Assembly (NCBI RefSeq): GCF_001280065.1
Contig: NZ_LGEA01000036.1
Coordinates: forward strand, 186,001-250,000
Source of the DNA: Streptomyces sp. NRRL B-1140
GTDB lineage: Bacteria; Actinomycetota; Actinomycetes; Streptomycetales; Streptomycetaceae
Direction: 5' to 3'
DNA: 64,000 bases
A program made the position numbers and the translations under genes. Within the stretch, counting starts at the first letter, position 1, and each line of letters opens with the position of its first letter. This document shows, piece after piece, positions 32,668-41,883 of the stretch. The notes below the pieces were generated by a model that was not told the origin of the DNA, made no database searches, and saw only the letters and a list, made by a program, of their open reading frames with translations.

Positions 32668-33756
32668 TCAGCCCAGCTTGTGCATCCAGCCGTGGGCGTC
32701 CGAGGCCGTACCCCGCTGAATATCGAGCAGCGCCTGGCGGAGCCGGAGCGTGACCTCGCCCGGCTCTCCCCCGCTCTGCTTCCACTCCGCCGCAGCCCGC
32801 TTCACCGTACCGACCGGAGTGATCACCGCGGCCGTACCGCAGGCGAAGACCTCGGTCAGGGACCCGTTCTCCGAGTCCCGCTGCCACTGCTCGACCGAGA
32901 CCCGGCCCTCCTCGGCCTCGTACCCGAGGTCACGGGCGACGGCGAGCAGGGAGTCCCGGGTGACGCCCTCCAGGATCGACCCGGTGAGGGACGGCGTGAC
33001 GATCTTGTTCCCGTACACGAAGTACAGGTTCATGCCGCCCAGCTCCTCGACCCACGTGTGCTCGACGGCGTCGAGGTAGCAGACCTGGTCGCAGCCCTTC
33101 GTGGCGGCCTCGGCCTGCGCGAGCAGGGACGCCGCGTAGTTGCCGCCCGTCTTCGCGTCACCCATGCCGCCGGGAACGGCACGGACCCGGTCCTCGGAGA
33201 CCCAGATGGACACCGGCTTCACACCGCCGGGGAAGTAGGCCCCGGCCGGGGAGGCGATCACCAGGAACAGGTACTCGTTGGCGGGCTTCACACCCAGCCC
33301 GACCTCGGTGGCGATCATGAAGGGGCGCAGGTAGAGGGACTCCTCGCCGCCGTGCGCCGGCACCCATGCCTTGTCCTGCTGCACCAGGACGTCACACGCC
33401 TCGATGAACGTCTCGACCGGCAGCTCGGGCATCGCGAGCCGGCGGGCGGAGCGCTGGAACCGCTCGGCGTTCTTCTCGGGGCGGAAGGTGGCGACGGACC
33501 CGTCGGGCTGCCGGTAGGCCTTCAGCCCCTCGAAGATCTCCTGTGCGTAGTGCAGGACCGTGGTGGCGGGGTCGAGGGAGATCGGCGCGTACGGCACGAG
33601 CTGACCATCGTGCCAGCCGCGGCCTTCCGTCCACTTGATCGTCACCATGTGGTCGGTGAAGTGGCGGCCGAACCCGGGGTTGGCCAGGATCTGCTCGCGC
33701 TCGGCGGCGGAGAGCGGATGGGCGGAGGGCTTGAGCTCGATCGTGGGCGTCGTCAT
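32668..33756 (-). CDS. ilvE: Branched-chain amino acid aminotransferase
   Basis: A 362-residue fold-type IV PLP aminotransferase that performs the last step of Val, Leu and Ile synthesis. The PLP lysine lies in [15 protein letters not shown] (about residue 200); other marks are [13 protein letters not shown] near 70, [11 protein letters not shown] near 140 and the phosphate-binding [15 protein letters not shown] near 317. ATG 33756 with AAGGA upstream. A 22-bp palindrome lies 63 bases ahead of the start. Confidence 0.96.
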   Translation of the reverse strand: MTTPTIELKPSAHPLSAAEREQILANPGFGRHFTDHMVTIKWTEGRGWHDGQLVPYAPISLDPATTVLHYAQEIFEGLKAYRQPDGSVATFRPEKNAERFQRSARRLAMPELPVETFIEACDVLVQQDKAWVPAHGGEESLYLRPFMIATEVGLGVKPANEYLFLVIASPAGAYFPGGVKPVSIWVSEDRVRAVPGGMGDAKTGGNYAASLLAQAEAATKGCDQVCYLDAVEHTWVEELGGMNLYFVYGNKIVTPSLTGSILEGVTRDSLLAVARDLGYEAEEGRVSVEQWQRDSENGSLTEVFACGTAAVITPVGTVKRAAAEWKQSGGEPGEVTLRLRQALLDIQRGTASDAHGWMHKLG

Positions 33757-33818
33757 GGGTTGATGTCCTTCACCGGTTGTAGTGACGGGCCGCGCTCGGT
33801 ACTGCTCTGATGGTGACC

Positions 33819-33840
33819 AGTGCTAGGACGTCCGAGCACT
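33819..33840. promoter_or_regulatory. 22-bp palindrome upstream of ilvE
   Basis: AGTGCT-A-GGACGTCC-G-AGCACT is self-complementary apart from one A/G pair of positions. It lies between a GATAAT-like element (minus strand, 33866-33871) and the ilvE start, so it would fall in the 5' leader or promoter. Candidate operator for an amino-acid-responsive regulator. Confidence 0.5.
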
Positions 33841-33947
33841 CCCTCATTGCGCGGCCTCGCGTTCGATTATCGCCCGGGGGCGGCGGCGGGAGGAACGGGG
33901 TGACTGCGGCCCGGTGGTCGATGGTGGCACCCGGCGGGAACATGCGG

Positions 33948-33980
33948 AAGCCGCCGGGCGCGGATGCGACCCGGCGGCTT
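33948..33980 (-). terminator. Terminator after leuB
   Basis: AAGCCGCCGGG / CCCGGCGGCTT, an 11-bp perfect stem with an 11-nt loop, begins 20 bases past the leuB stop. Confidence 0.8.
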
Positions 33981-33999
33981 GCGTGAAAGCGGCGGCGGG

Positions 34000-35043
34000 T
34001 CAGCCGGCTACGCGTACGGCGAGCGCGTCGCCGATCTCCGAGGTGGTACGGGCGGGCTTGTCGGTGCGCTCGCCGAGGTCGGCGGCCACCGCCTCGTCGA
34101 TGCGGGCGGCCTCGGCCTCGTAGCCGAGGTGGCGCAGGAGCAGGGCGACGGACAGCACGGTGGCGGTCGGGTCGGCCTTGCCCTGCCCGGCGATGTCCGG
34201 GGCCGAGCCGTGCACGGGCTCGAACATGGACGGGAACTCACCGGAGGGGTTGATGTTGCCGGAGGCCGCGACGCCGATGCCGCCGGAGACGGCCGCGGCC
34301 AGGTCGGTGACGATGTCGCCGAAGAGGTTGTCCGTGACGATCACGTCGAAGCGCTCGGGCTGCGTGACGAGGTAGATCGTCGCCGCGTCCACGTGCATGT
34401 ACTCGGTGGTGACCTCGGGGAACTCCTCGGCCACCTTGTTGAAGATGTTCGTCCACAGGTGCCCGGCGAAGGTCAGCACGTTGTTCTTGTGGATCAGTGC
34501 GAGCTTCTTGCGGGGGCGGGCCTGGGCACGGGCGAAGGCGTCGCGCACCACGCGCTCGACACCGAAGGCGGTGTTCACGGAGACCTCCGTGGCGACCTCG
34601 TGCTCGGTGCCCTTGCGGATGGTGCCGCCGTTGCCGGTGTACGGACCCTCGGTGCCCTCGCGGACCACGACGAAGTCGATCTGCGGCTCGCCGGCGAGCG
34701 GGGTGGCGACACCCGGCAGCAGCTTCGAGGGGCGCAGGTTGACGTGGTGGTCGAAGGCGAAGCGGAGCTTGAGCAGGAAACCGCGCTCCAGCACGCCGGA
34801 GGGCACGGTCGGGTCGCCGATCGCGCCGAGCAGGATGGCGTCGTGCCGCTTGAGGGCGTCGAGGTCGGCGTCGGTGAGGGTCTCACCGGTGGCGTGGTAG
34901 CGCCGGGCGCCGAAGTCGTACTCCTCGGTCTCCAGCTTCACATCCTGCGGAAGGACGGCGGAGAGGACCTTCAGGCCTTCGGCCACGACCTCCTGGCCGA
35001 TGCCGTCACCGGGGATCACTGCGAGATTGATGCTGCGAGACAT
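34000..35043 (-). CDS. leuB: 3-isopropylmalate dehydrogenase
   Basis: A 347-residue NAD-dependent beta-decarboxylating dehydrogenase for leucine synthesis. Motifs: [17 protein letters not shown] at the start, [13 protein letters not shown] near 72, the substrate-binding [16 protein letters not shown] near 125, [13 protein letters not shown] near 185, [16 protein letters not shown] with Mg-binding Asp residues near 235, and [15 protein letters not shown] near 270. It lies upstream of ilvE on the same strand, separated by a terminator and ilvE's own leader. ATG 35043 after AGGGTG. Confidence 0.97.
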   Translation of the reverse strand: MSRSINLAVIPGDGIGQEVVAEGLKVLSAVLPQDVKLETEEYDFGARRYHATGETLTDADLDALKRHDAILLGAIGDPTVPSGVLERGFLLKLRFAFDHHVNLRPSKLLPGVATPLAGEPQIDFVVVREGTEGPYTGNGGTIRKGTEHEVATEVSVNTAFGVERVVRDAFARAQARPRKKLALIHKNNVLTFAGHLWTNIFNKVAEEFPEVTTEYMHVDAATIYLVTQPERFDVIVTDNLFGDIVTDLAAAVSGGIGVAASGNINPSGEFPSMFEPVHGSAPDIAGQGKADPTATVLSVALLLRHLGYEAEAARIDEAVAADLGERTDKPARTTSEIGDALAVRVAG

Positions 35044-35199
35044 GCGGGCACCCTACTCCTCGTCCCATGGGATGACACACGGTGTCCGTGATGCGGACAC
35101 CCCGGCAGGCACCCACCCGGGGGGACGGCACGCGTCCGTCCGGTGCCGTTCACCCGTATGTGGTGTGGCTGTCGGCCTTTGCTGGGACATTCACTTCCC

Positions 35200-36783
35200 A
35201 TGGAGATCCCCCACTTCGGTATCCCGCCCGAACTCGCGCGCCGGATGAGCATGGCGGAGCAGCACGAGTACCTGCGGACGCGGCTGACGCGGCGGCGCAC
35301 CCTGGTGACCGCGGGCGCGGTGGCGAGCGGCCTGCTGACCGGCTGCGGCTCCGGATCCGGTTCCCGTTCGGGGCAGGGCGGCGCCACGGCGACCGGAAGC
35401 CCGTCGCCCGCCACGTCGAAGGCCCCCGGCTCCTTGATCACGCCCTTCGGCCGCCATCTGGCCTTCGGCGCCGATCCGAAGACCCAGATGCGGATCTCCT
35501 GGCAGGTGCCGCTCGCGGTGAAGAAGCCGTACGTCCGGGTCGGTCTGCGCCCCGACGACCTCGGCCAGAAGGTCGAGGCGGAGCTGCGCGACCTGCGCAC
35601 CCCGGAGCTGAAGGGCGTGCGGGCGGCGGTCGAGCAGTACTACCTGCACGCCGCGCTGGACGGGCTGCGCCCCGGCACGACGTACTACTACGGCGTCGGC
35701 CACGAGGGCTTCGACCCGGCCTCCCCACGGCATCGGTCGAGTGTCACGTCCTTCCGCACGGCACCGGCGAGCCCGCCCGGGCGTTTCGTGTTCACCGCGT
35801 TCGGAGACCAGGGCGTCGGCGACGAGGCGGCCCTCAACGACCGTACGCTGCTGCGCCGTGAGCCGGCCTTCCACCTGCATGCCGGCGACATCTGCTACGC
35901 CGACCCCACCGGCAAGGGCAAGGAGTCGGACGTCTTCGACGCGAGCCAGTGGGACCGGTTCCTCGAGCAGACCGAGCCGGTGGCACGGTCGGTGCCGTGG
36001 ATGGTGACGACCGGCAACCACGACATGGAGGCCTGGTACTCACCGGACGGCTACGGCGGCCAGCTCGCCCGGTTCTCCCTGCCGGACAGCGGCTTCGACG
36101 CACGTACGGCACCGGGCGTGTACGCCTTCACCTACGGCAACGTGGGCGTGGTCGCGCTGGACGCGAACGACGTGTCGCACGAGATCCCCGCCAACTTCGG
36201 CTACACCGAGGGGCGGCAGACGAAGTGGCTGGACGCGAAGCTCGGCGAACTGCGGTCCTCCAAGGACGTCGACTTCATCGTCGTCTTGTTCCACCACTGC
36301 GCGTACTCGACGTCCACACACGCCTCCGACGGCGGGGTGCGCGCCGAGTGGCTGCCGCTGTTCGCCCGGCACGAGGTGGACCTGGTGATCAACGGGCACA
36401 ACCACGTCTACGAACGCACCGACGCCATCAAGGGCGGCGAGGTGGGCCGGCCGGTGCCGGTCGGCGGGACGACGGACCCGAGGCGGGACGGGATCGTGTA
36501 CGTCACCGCGGGGGGCGGCGGCAAGGAGCTGTACGGCTTCCCCGACGGCGTGAAGGAGAGCTACGAGGGCAACACCGCGGAGCACGAGTCGGTCGCCACG
36601 TTCCGGTGGACCAAGTCGCAGGGCACGAAGGCGGAATCGGCGCAGTGGTCACGGGTGCGCTACCGCGGTTTCTCGTTCCTCTCGGTGGAGGCGGTCAGCG
36701 GCACCAGGCCGGGGCTGAAGGTGTCGGCGCTGACGTCGGACGGTGAGCGCATCGACCACTTCGAGGTGCGGCGCGGGGCGTGA
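35200..36783 (+). CDS. Tat-exported lipoprotein metallophosphoesterase (purple acid phosphatase-like)
   Basis: A 527-residue extracellular phosphatase. The N-terminus has twin arginines (TRRRTLVTAGAVASG) and a lipobox LLTGC (Cys near residue 48), so it is likely a Tat-exported lipoprotein. A fibronectin-like purple-acid-phosphatase N domain (about 75-185) precedes the metallophosphoesterase core with the metal motifs GDQ (FGDQGVGDEA), GDICYAD, GNHDMEAW, a central HH (VLFHHCAYS) and GHNHVYER. The start is the ATG at 35200 because the first residues MEIPHFGIPPELARRMSMAE are, as I recall, typical of this streptomycete family. Likely scavenges phosphate; no PHO box was checked. Confidence 0.9.
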   Translation: MEIPHFGIPPELARRMSMAEQHEYLRTRLTRRRTLVTAGAVASGLLTGCGSGSGSRSGQGGATATGSPSPATSKAPGSLITPFGRHLAFGADPKTQMRISWQVPLAVKKPYVRVGLRPDDLGQKVEAELRDLRTPELKGVRAAVEQYYLHAALDGLRPGTTYYYGVGHEGFDPASPRHRSSVTSFRTAPASPPGRFVFTAFGDQGVGDEAALNDRTLLRREPAFHLHAGDICYADPTGKGKESDVFDASQWDRFLEQTEPVARSVPWMVTTGNHDMEAWYSPDGYGGQLARFSLPDSGFDARTAPGVYAFTYGNVGVVALDANDVSHEIPANFGYTEGRQTKWLDAKLGELRSSKDVDFIVVLFHHCAYSTSTHASDGGVRAEWLPLFARHEVDLVINGHNHVYERTDAIKGGEVGRPVPVGGTTDPRRDGIVYVTAGGGGKELYGFPDGVKESYEGNTAEHESVATFRWTKSQGTKAESAQWSRVRYRGFSFLSVEAVSGTRPGLKVSALTSDGERIDHFEVRRGA

Positions 36784-36838
36784 GGCCCCGCACCGCGCCT
36801 CGTCGGGGCGGCTCCCGGACCTGCGGCGATGCTGCGGC

Positions 36839-36970
36839 TCAGTGACCGCTGGATCCGCCGTTGTCCCTGCGGTCGAGGGCGCGCTGGAGCGCTGCGGCGG
36901 CGTTCTTCCGGTCGGACTCGGTCGTGCGGGAGACGTGACGGACTCGGCGGCGGACGGTCGTCTCGGCCAT
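36839..36970 (-). CDS. Small basic hypothetical protein (43 aa)
   Basis: MAETTVRRRVRHVSRTTESD and a helical, charged second half with KNAAAALQRALDRRDN. ATG 36970 has GAAGGAG 10 nt upstream, which supports it. I recall similar tiny proteins in Streptomyces but no function. It is convergent with the phosphatase and stands alone. The 248 bases between it and the acetyltransferase (36971-37218) show no other gene, only a hairpin. Confidence 0.6.
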   Translation of the reverse strand: MAETTVRRRVRHVSRTTESDRKNAAAALQRALDRRDNGGSSGH

Positions 36971-37178
36971 GGGAAATCGACTCCTTCGACAGCACGGAGT
37001 GCACAGGGAGAGATACGAGACGCCGGAAGGGGCGGGGAGCGGTGCCGCAGGGATTGCCTGCACAGGGCCCGGCTCACGACCGCCATTCGCTTGGTCGAGC
37101 GAGACGTTCGGCTCCTACAAAAGTAAGGGAGCGTGGAGCGTCTGTCTCCACAATTACTCGGACTTCCTACTATCTGAG

Positions 37179-37200
37179 ACGGTGGACTGGGTCCCACCGT
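37179..37200 (-). terminator. Hairpin after the acetyltransferase gene
   Basis: ACGGTGG / CCACCGT with an 8-nt loop, 19 bases past the stop at 37219. Confidence 0.5.
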
Positions 37201-37218
37201 GCTGACCTGCGGTGATCT

Positions 37219-37761
37219 CTAGAGCACGTCGCCGTCGCGCCAGTCGAAGACCAGCTCGTGCACGGAAACGAGCGGACCTGCGAGGGCGGGCCGCACGTAC
37301 GTGCTGTCCTCTTCCTCCGGCAGACGGATGATGCCGTGGAGCGGGCTGAGGGCGTGCACCTGGCCGTCCCAGAGCCGCCAGCCCCGGGACGTGTAGAGGC
37401 GGGCGCCCTGGTCGCTGGCGGATAGGGCGCCGAAGTCGTAGGCACGGTCGACGACGCGTTCCAGCTCCGCCATGACCTGCCCGCCGAGGCCGGTGCGCCG
37501 GACGTCGGCGCGGACGGCGACGTTCTCGACGTACCCGGCCCGCAGCCACCGGCCGCGGTGCCGCACCCGGCGCATCACGACCGCGCCGTGCGCGGCGAGC
37601 CCCGAGCCGTCATGAACGAGGACGTGCATACCGCCGAGACCGTGGTCCCAGTCCTCGTCGCCGAAGTCGCCGTCGAACGCGGCGTCCAGCAGCGCCCGTA
37701 CGGCGCGGAGTTCGGCGGCGGCGAGGTCGGCCGTGTGGGTGGTGCGGGTGCGGGTGGTCAC
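37219..37761 (-). CDS. AAC(2')-type aminoglycoside N-acetyltransferase
   Basis: A 180-residue GNAT enzyme, almost the size of the chromosomal AAC(2')-I enzymes of mycobacteria (about 181 aa). Shared landmarks are HTADL near the start, FDGDFGDEDWDHGLGGMH (about residues 32-50), the acetyl-CoA loop VENVAVRADVRRTGLGG (about 83-99), DFGALSASDQGARLYTSRGW and the C-terminal DWRDGDVL. GTG at 37761 is chosen by alignment with that family; the longer frame to 37893 runs into a terminator. It could modify aminoglycosides or have a housekeeping N-acetylation role, as suggested for mycobacterial relatives. Single gene, no resistance cluster nearby. Confidence 0.86.
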   Translation of the reverse strand: MTTRTRTTHTADLAAAELRAVRALLDAAFDGDFGDEDWDHGLGGMHVLVHDGSGLAAHGAVVMRRVRHRGRWLRAGYVENVAVRADVRRTGLGGQVMAELERVVDRAYDFGALSASDQGARLYTSRGWRLWDGQVHALSPLHGIIRLPEEEDSTYVRPALAGPLVSVHELVFDWRDGDVL

Positions 37762-37786
37762 CGGACCAGTCTTCCCCGCGCACACG

Positions 37787-37821
37787 CCGACGGGCCAGGT
37801 CTTTTCGACCTGGCCCGTCGG
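37787..37821 (-). terminator. Strong terminator after pruA
   Basis: A perfect 15-bp stem (37787-37801 with 37807-37821) and a TTTTC loop, 13 bases past the pruA stop. It also separates the acetyltransferase start. Confidence 0.85.
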
Positions 37822-37834
37822 TGCGCAGGGGGTG

Positions 37835-39466
37835 TCAGCCCATGTGCGGGTACGTGTAGTCGGTCGGCGGGACCAGGGTCTCCTTGATGGCACGGGTCAG
37901 GGTCCAGCGCATCAGGTTCTGCGGGGCGCCGGCCTTGTCGTTGGTGCCGGAGGCGCGGCCGCCGCCGAAGGGCTGCTGGCCGACGACGGCACCGGTCGAC
38001 TTGTCGTTGATGTAGAAGTTGCCGGCCGCGTAGCGGAGCTTGTCGGCCGTGTAGGCCGCCGCCGCGCGGTCGTTCGCGATGACCGAGCCGGTGAGGGCGT
38101 AGTCGGAGACGGACTCCATCTGGGTCAGCATCTCGTCGTACGTGTCGTCCTCGTAGACGTGCACGGCGATGATCGGGCCGAAGTACTCGGTGCGGAAGAC
38201 CTCGTTCTCCGGGTCGGTGCACTCGATGACGGTCGGGCGGACGAAATAGCCCTCGGAGTCGTCGTAGGTGCCGCCCGCGACGATCGTGCAGGTGGCGTCC
38301 TCCTTGGCGCGGTCGATGGCGGCCTTGTTCTTGGCGAAGGCACGCTCGTCGATGACGGCGCCGATGAAGTTCGACAGGTCGGTGACATCGCCCATCTTGA
38401 TGCCGTCGACCTCGGCCGCGAGCTCCTCCTTGAAGCCCGAGTTCCAGATCGAGGCCGGGATGTACGCGCGGGAGGTGGCGCTGCACTTCTGGCCCTGGAA
38501 CTCGAACGCGCCACGGGTGAACGCCGTCTTCAGGATCGCCGGGTCGGCCGACGGGTGGGCGACGAGGAAGTCCTTGCCGCCGGTCTCGCCGACGAGGCGC
38601 GGGTAGGTGCGGTACTTCTCGATGTTGTTGCCGACCGTCTTCCACAGGTACTGGAAGGTCTTGGTCGAGCCGGTGAAGTGGATGCCGGCGAGGTCGCGGT
38701 GCTCCAGGGCGACCTTGGAGACCTCGATGCCGTCACCGGTGACGAGGTTGATGACGCCCTTGGGCAGACCGGCCTCCTCCAGCAGCTGCATCAGCAGCAC
38801 GGCGGCGTGGGTCTGCGTCGGGGACGGCTTCCAGACGACGACGTTGCCCATCAGGGCGGGGGCCGTCGGCAGGTTGCCCGCGATGGCGGTGAAGTTGAAG
38901 GGCGTGATCGCGTAGACGAAGCCCTCAAGCGGGCGGTGGTCCAGACGGTTCCACACGCCCGGGGAGTTGGCCGGGGGCTGCTCGGCGAGGAGCTTGCGGG
39001 CGTAGGAGACGTTGAAGCGCCAGAAGTCGATCAGCTCGCAGGGCGTGTCGATCTCGGCCTGCTGGGCGGTCTTGGACTGGCCGAGCATGGTGGAGGCGGC
39101 GAGCGTCTCACGCCAGGGGCCGGACAGCAGCTCGGCGGCGCGCAGGATGATCGCCGCGCGGTCGTCGAAGGACAGGGCGCGCCAGGCGGGCGCGGCGGCC
39201 AGGGCCGCGTCGATGGCGTCCTGGGCGTCCGCCTGCGTGGCGTTGCGGTACGTGCCGAGCACGGCCCGGTGGTTGTGCGGCTGGACGACCTGGAAGGCCT
39301 CGCCGCCGCCCATCCGCTTCTCGCCGCCGATGGTGCAGGGCAGGTCGACGGGATTGTCGGCCAGCTCCTTCAGCTTGGCCTCCAGCCGGGCCCGCTCGGG
39401 CGAGCCGGGGGCGTAGCCGTGCACCGGCTCGTTGACGGGGGTGGGGACCTGGGTCACAGCGTCCAT
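37835..39466 (-). CDS. pruA: L-glutamate gamma-semialdehyde (P5C) dehydrogenase
   Basis: A 543-residue aldehyde dehydrogenase, second step of proline breakdown to glutamate. Motifs: AITPFNFTAIAGNLP near 180, WKPSPTQTHAAV, GIHFTGSTKTF near 265, the catalytic Glu region LVGETGGKD near 295 and the nucleophile in GQKCSATSRAY near 328. The last residues TDYTYPHMG are typical of class-4 ALDH P5C dehydrogenases. ATG 39466 with AAGGAG. It starts 53 bases downstream of the proline dehydrogenase gene in one operon. Confidence 0.95.
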   Translation of the reverse strand: MDAVTQVPTPVNEPVHGYAPGSPERARLEAKLKELADNPVDLPCTIGGEKRMGGGEAFQVVQPHNHRAVLGTYRNATQADAQDAIDAALAAAPAWRALSFDDRAAIILRAAELLSGPWRETLAASTMLGQSKTAQQAEIDTPCELIDFWRFNVSYARKLLAEQPPANSPGVWNRLDHRPLEGFVYAITPFNFTAIAGNLPTAPALMGNVVVWKPSPTQTHAAVLLMQLLEEAGLPKGVINLVTGDGIEVSKVALEHRDLAGIHFTGSTKTFQYLWKTVGNNIEKYRTYPRLVGETGGKDFLVAHPSADPAILKTAFTRGAFEFQGQKCSATSRAYIPASIWNSGFKEELAAEVDGIKMGDVTDLSNFIGAVIDERAFAKNKAAIDRAKEDATCTIVAGGTYDDSEGYFVRPTVIECTDPENEVFRTEYFGPIIAVHVYEDDTYDEMLTQMESVSDYALTGSVIANDRAAAAYTADKLRYAAGNFYINDKSTGAVVGQQPFGGGRASGTNDKAGAPQNLMRWTLTRAIKETLVPPTDYTYPHMG

Positions 39467-39519
39467 GTTTTCCGTAACTCCTTACTGAGCGGTGTGTCGG
39501 TCTCGGCCCTTAAGGGCTG

Positions 39520-40446
39520 TCAGCCCTTGGTGAGCATGCTGCGTGCGAAGAAGCGCAGGTTGGCCGGCTTCTCCGCGAGACGGCGCATGAAGTAGCCGTA
39601 CCAGTCGGTGCCGTACGCGGTGTAGACGCGCATCCGGTGGCCTTCGGCGGCCAGCCGCAGGTGCTCCTCGGTGCGGATGCCGTAGAGCATCTGGAACTCG
39701 TACGCGTCGGGCTTTCGCCCGGCCTGGTGGGCGAGTTCCTGGCCGATCGCGATCAGGCGCGGGTCGTGGGACCCGATCATCGGGTACCCCTCCCCCCGCA
39801 TCAACGTCCGCAGAACGCGCACATATGCCCGGTCGATCTCGTGTTTGTCCTGGTAGGCCACGGAGGCGGGCTCCTTGTACGCACCCTTGACCAGGCGGAC
39901 CCGGCTGCCGCTCTCCGCGAGGCGGCGGGCGTCGGCCTCGGTGCGGAACAGGTAGGCCTGGATGACGCAGCCGGTCTGCGGGAAGTCCTTCCGCAGCTCC
40001 TCGTGGATGGCGAACATCGAGTCGAGGGTGGTGTGGTCCTCGGCGTCCAGCGTGACCGTCGTGCCGATCTCGGCGGCGGCCTCGACGACCGGGCGGACGT
40101 TGCTCAGCGCCAGCTCGTGGCCGCCCTCCAGCGCCTGCCCGAACATCGACAGCTTCACCGACATCTCGGCGCGGGTGCCGAGCTCCAGCGGCTTGAGGCG
40201 GTCGACGAGCTCCAGGTAGGCGTCCCGGGCGGCGGCGGCCTGCGCGGGGTTGGTGATGTCCTCGCCGACGACGTCCATCGTCAGCTCCAGCCCCTGCTCG
40301 GTCAGGTCGCGGACGACGGGGACGATGTCGTCGACGTCCTCGCCCGGGATGAAGCGGTCGACGACCTGCTTGGTCACCGGGGCCGCCGAGATCAGGCGTC
40401 GCATCCGGTCGCTGCGAGACGCGGCGAGAATCACGGGACCCAGCAC
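39520..40446 (-). CDS. Proline dehydrogenase
   Basis: A 308-residue monofunctional FAD-dependent proline dehydrogenase, a beta/alpha barrel that oxidises proline to P5C and feeds electrons to quinone. Motifs: AEMSVKLSMFG near 110, LDAEDHTTLDSMFAI near 145, VIQAYLFRTEAD near 175, VRLVKGAYKEPASVAY near 193, and the C-terminal YEFQMLYGIRTEEH plus WYGYFMRRLAEKPAN helix. GTG 40446 has GGAGG 6 nt upstream and excludes a much longer overlapping frame. First gene of the proline operon; divergent from a PucR-type regulator. Confidence 0.93.
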   Translation of the reverse strand: MLGPVILAASRSDRMRRLISAAPVTKQVVDRFIPGEDVDDIVPVVRDLTEQGLELTMDVVGEDITNPAQAAAARDAYLELVDRLKPLELGTRAEMSVKLSMFGQALEGGHELALSNVRPVVEAAAEIGTTVTLDAEDHTTLDSMFAIHEELRKDFPQTGCVIQAYLFRTEADARRLAESGSRVRLVKGAYKEPASVAYQDKHEIDRAYVRVLRTLMRGEGYPMIGSHDPRLIAIGQELAHQAGRKPDAYEFQMLYGIRTEEHLRLAAEGHRMRVYTAYGTDWYGYFMRRLAEKPANLRFFARSMLTKG

Positions 40447-40617
40447 GGGGCACCTCCAAGCACCAGCAACGTGAAGGCCGGACCCCTCGCGGACGACGCG
40501 TCGGGTACGGCACGGAGAACCACCGTGAAACCTAAGGATCCCTCCGATCGTCGGCCATCGACAGCTGTCACGCATCCGTGCCACAGATCTCAGACAGATG
40601 TATGAAGGGCCCGGGAA
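40447..40617. promoter_or_regulatory. Divergent control region of the proline operon
   Basis: 171 bases separate the proline dehydrogenase and PucR-type regulator starts. A direct repeat ACAGAT at 40583-40588 and 40594-40599, spaced by one helical turn (11 bp), lies near the regulator start and could be an activator site. No clear -10/-35 pair was assigned. Confidence 0.4.
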
Positions 40618-41859
40618 GTGCGCGACAATGCCCCGGTGACGTCGGAACACAGGGGCGACTACGAGGAGCTGGTCGACGAGATCTCGGAGCTGCTCGGCGC
40701 GCCCGCGACCCTGGAGAACCGGGACTTCGAGCTGATCGCCTTCGGGGCCTACGACAGCGAGGGCGACCTCGATCCGTCGGCCCTGGACCCGGTGCGTACC
40801 CGCTCGATCCTCACCCGCCGTTCGACGGCGGCGGTCCGGGCCTGGTTCGAGGGCTTCGGCATCACCCGCGCGACGGAACCGGTCCGTATCCCGCCGACAC
40901 CCGAGGCCGGGGTCCTGCGGGGCCGGATCTGTCTCCCCGTCCGCCACCGGGGTGTGGTGCACGGCTACGTCTGGCTGCTGGACGACGATCCCGGCCCGAG
41001 CGAGCGGCAGCTGTCCGCCGCCATGCGGGTCACGGCCCGCATAGGCGCCCTGCTCGCGGACGAGGCGCAGCACGGTGCCGACCTCAGCCGCGAACTCCGG
41101 GCCGTCCTGACCGCCGAGCCCGGCTGGCAGGGCGACATGGCCGTCGCCGAGCTCCGCACCGCCCTCGGCCCCCGCGCCGACGGCCTCCACGCCCTGGTGT
41201 GCGTCGCCCCCTGGCCCTCGGCCGACCCGGACGAGGCTCCGTCGGTGCGCGCGATCCCGGGTGCGACGGCGCTGTGCACCGTGCCGTGGGGGGCGACGGC
41301 GCAGTGCCTGGCGGTGTTGATCCGCCTGCGCTCCCCGGACGTCCTGACTCCGGCGACCACGGCGGCGGGACGGCTGCTGGAGCGGGCACGAGGAGGAGGC
41401 GGCCCGGAGGCCGGCGGGCCGGGCGGTGGCGGTTCGGACCCGGCACCGGCACGGGCCGCCGGTATCGCCACCCCCCGCTCCGGCCTCGCCGAGTCGGCGA
41501 CCGCTTGGCGGGAGGCCTCGGCGGCGACCCGGGCGGCACTGGCCGAGGCACGCTTCGGGCCGGTCGCGCAGTGGGCGTCGATCGGGCCGTTCCGGCTGCT
41601 CACCGCCCTGCCCCCGGAAGTCGCCCAGGACCCCGTCGCCCGCACCCTGCTCGCCCCGGTCCACCAGGAACTCGCCCGGACCGCCGAGGTCTACCTCGAC
41701 TGCGCGGGCCAGGCCGCCCGTGCCGCCGCCGAGCTGGGCATCCACCGCCAGACCCTGTACTACCGCCTGTCCCGGATCGAGAAGCTCACCGGCCTCGACC
41801 TCGACGACGGCGAGGACCGCCTGCTGCTGCACATGGTCCTCAAGGCACACCGGCTGTGA
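40618..41859 (+). CDS. PucR-family transcriptional regulator
   Basis: A 413-residue regulator with an N-terminal sensory part (about 10-170), a GGDEF-like-fold middle segment and a C-terminal PucR helix-turn-helix: [20 protein letters not shown] near residue 375, followed by [21 protein letters not shown] Gly/Pro/Ala-rich linker lies about 258-285. Its divergent position next to the proline operon, and the known PucR-type PruR activators of proline catabolism in mycobacteria, suggest it senses proline or P5C. I use GTG 40618, which has AAGGG 8 nt upstream; GTG 40636 is the alternative. Confidence 0.88.
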   Translation: MRDNAPVTSEHRGDYEELVDEISELLGAPATLENRDFELIAFGAYDSEGDLDPSALDPVRTRSILTRRSTAAVRAWFEGFGITRATEPVRIPPTPEAGVLRGRICLPVRHRGVVHGYVWLLDDDPGPSERQLSAAMRVTARIGALLADEAQHGADLSRELRAVLTAEPGWQGDMAVAELRTALGPRADGLHALVCVAPWPSADPDEAPSVRAIPGATALCTVPWGATAQCLAVLIRLRSPDVLTPATTAAGRLLERARGGGGPEAGGPGGGGSDPAPARAAGIATPRSGLAESATAWREASAATRAALAEARFGPVAQWASIGPFRLLTALPPEVAQDPVARTLLAPVHQELARTAEVYLDCAGQAARAAAELGIHRQTLYYRLSRIEKLTGLDLDDGEDRLLLHMVLKAHRL

Positions 41860-41883
41860 GGGCCGGCCCGCCCGGGTGAGGCG

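Noticed and set aside
39520..41850. A 776-residue gene extending proline dehydrogenase upstream
   Set aside because: The extension lies antisense to the PucR-type regulator and has no recognisable domain; the GTG at 40446 has GGAGG and fits the monofunctional enzyme length.
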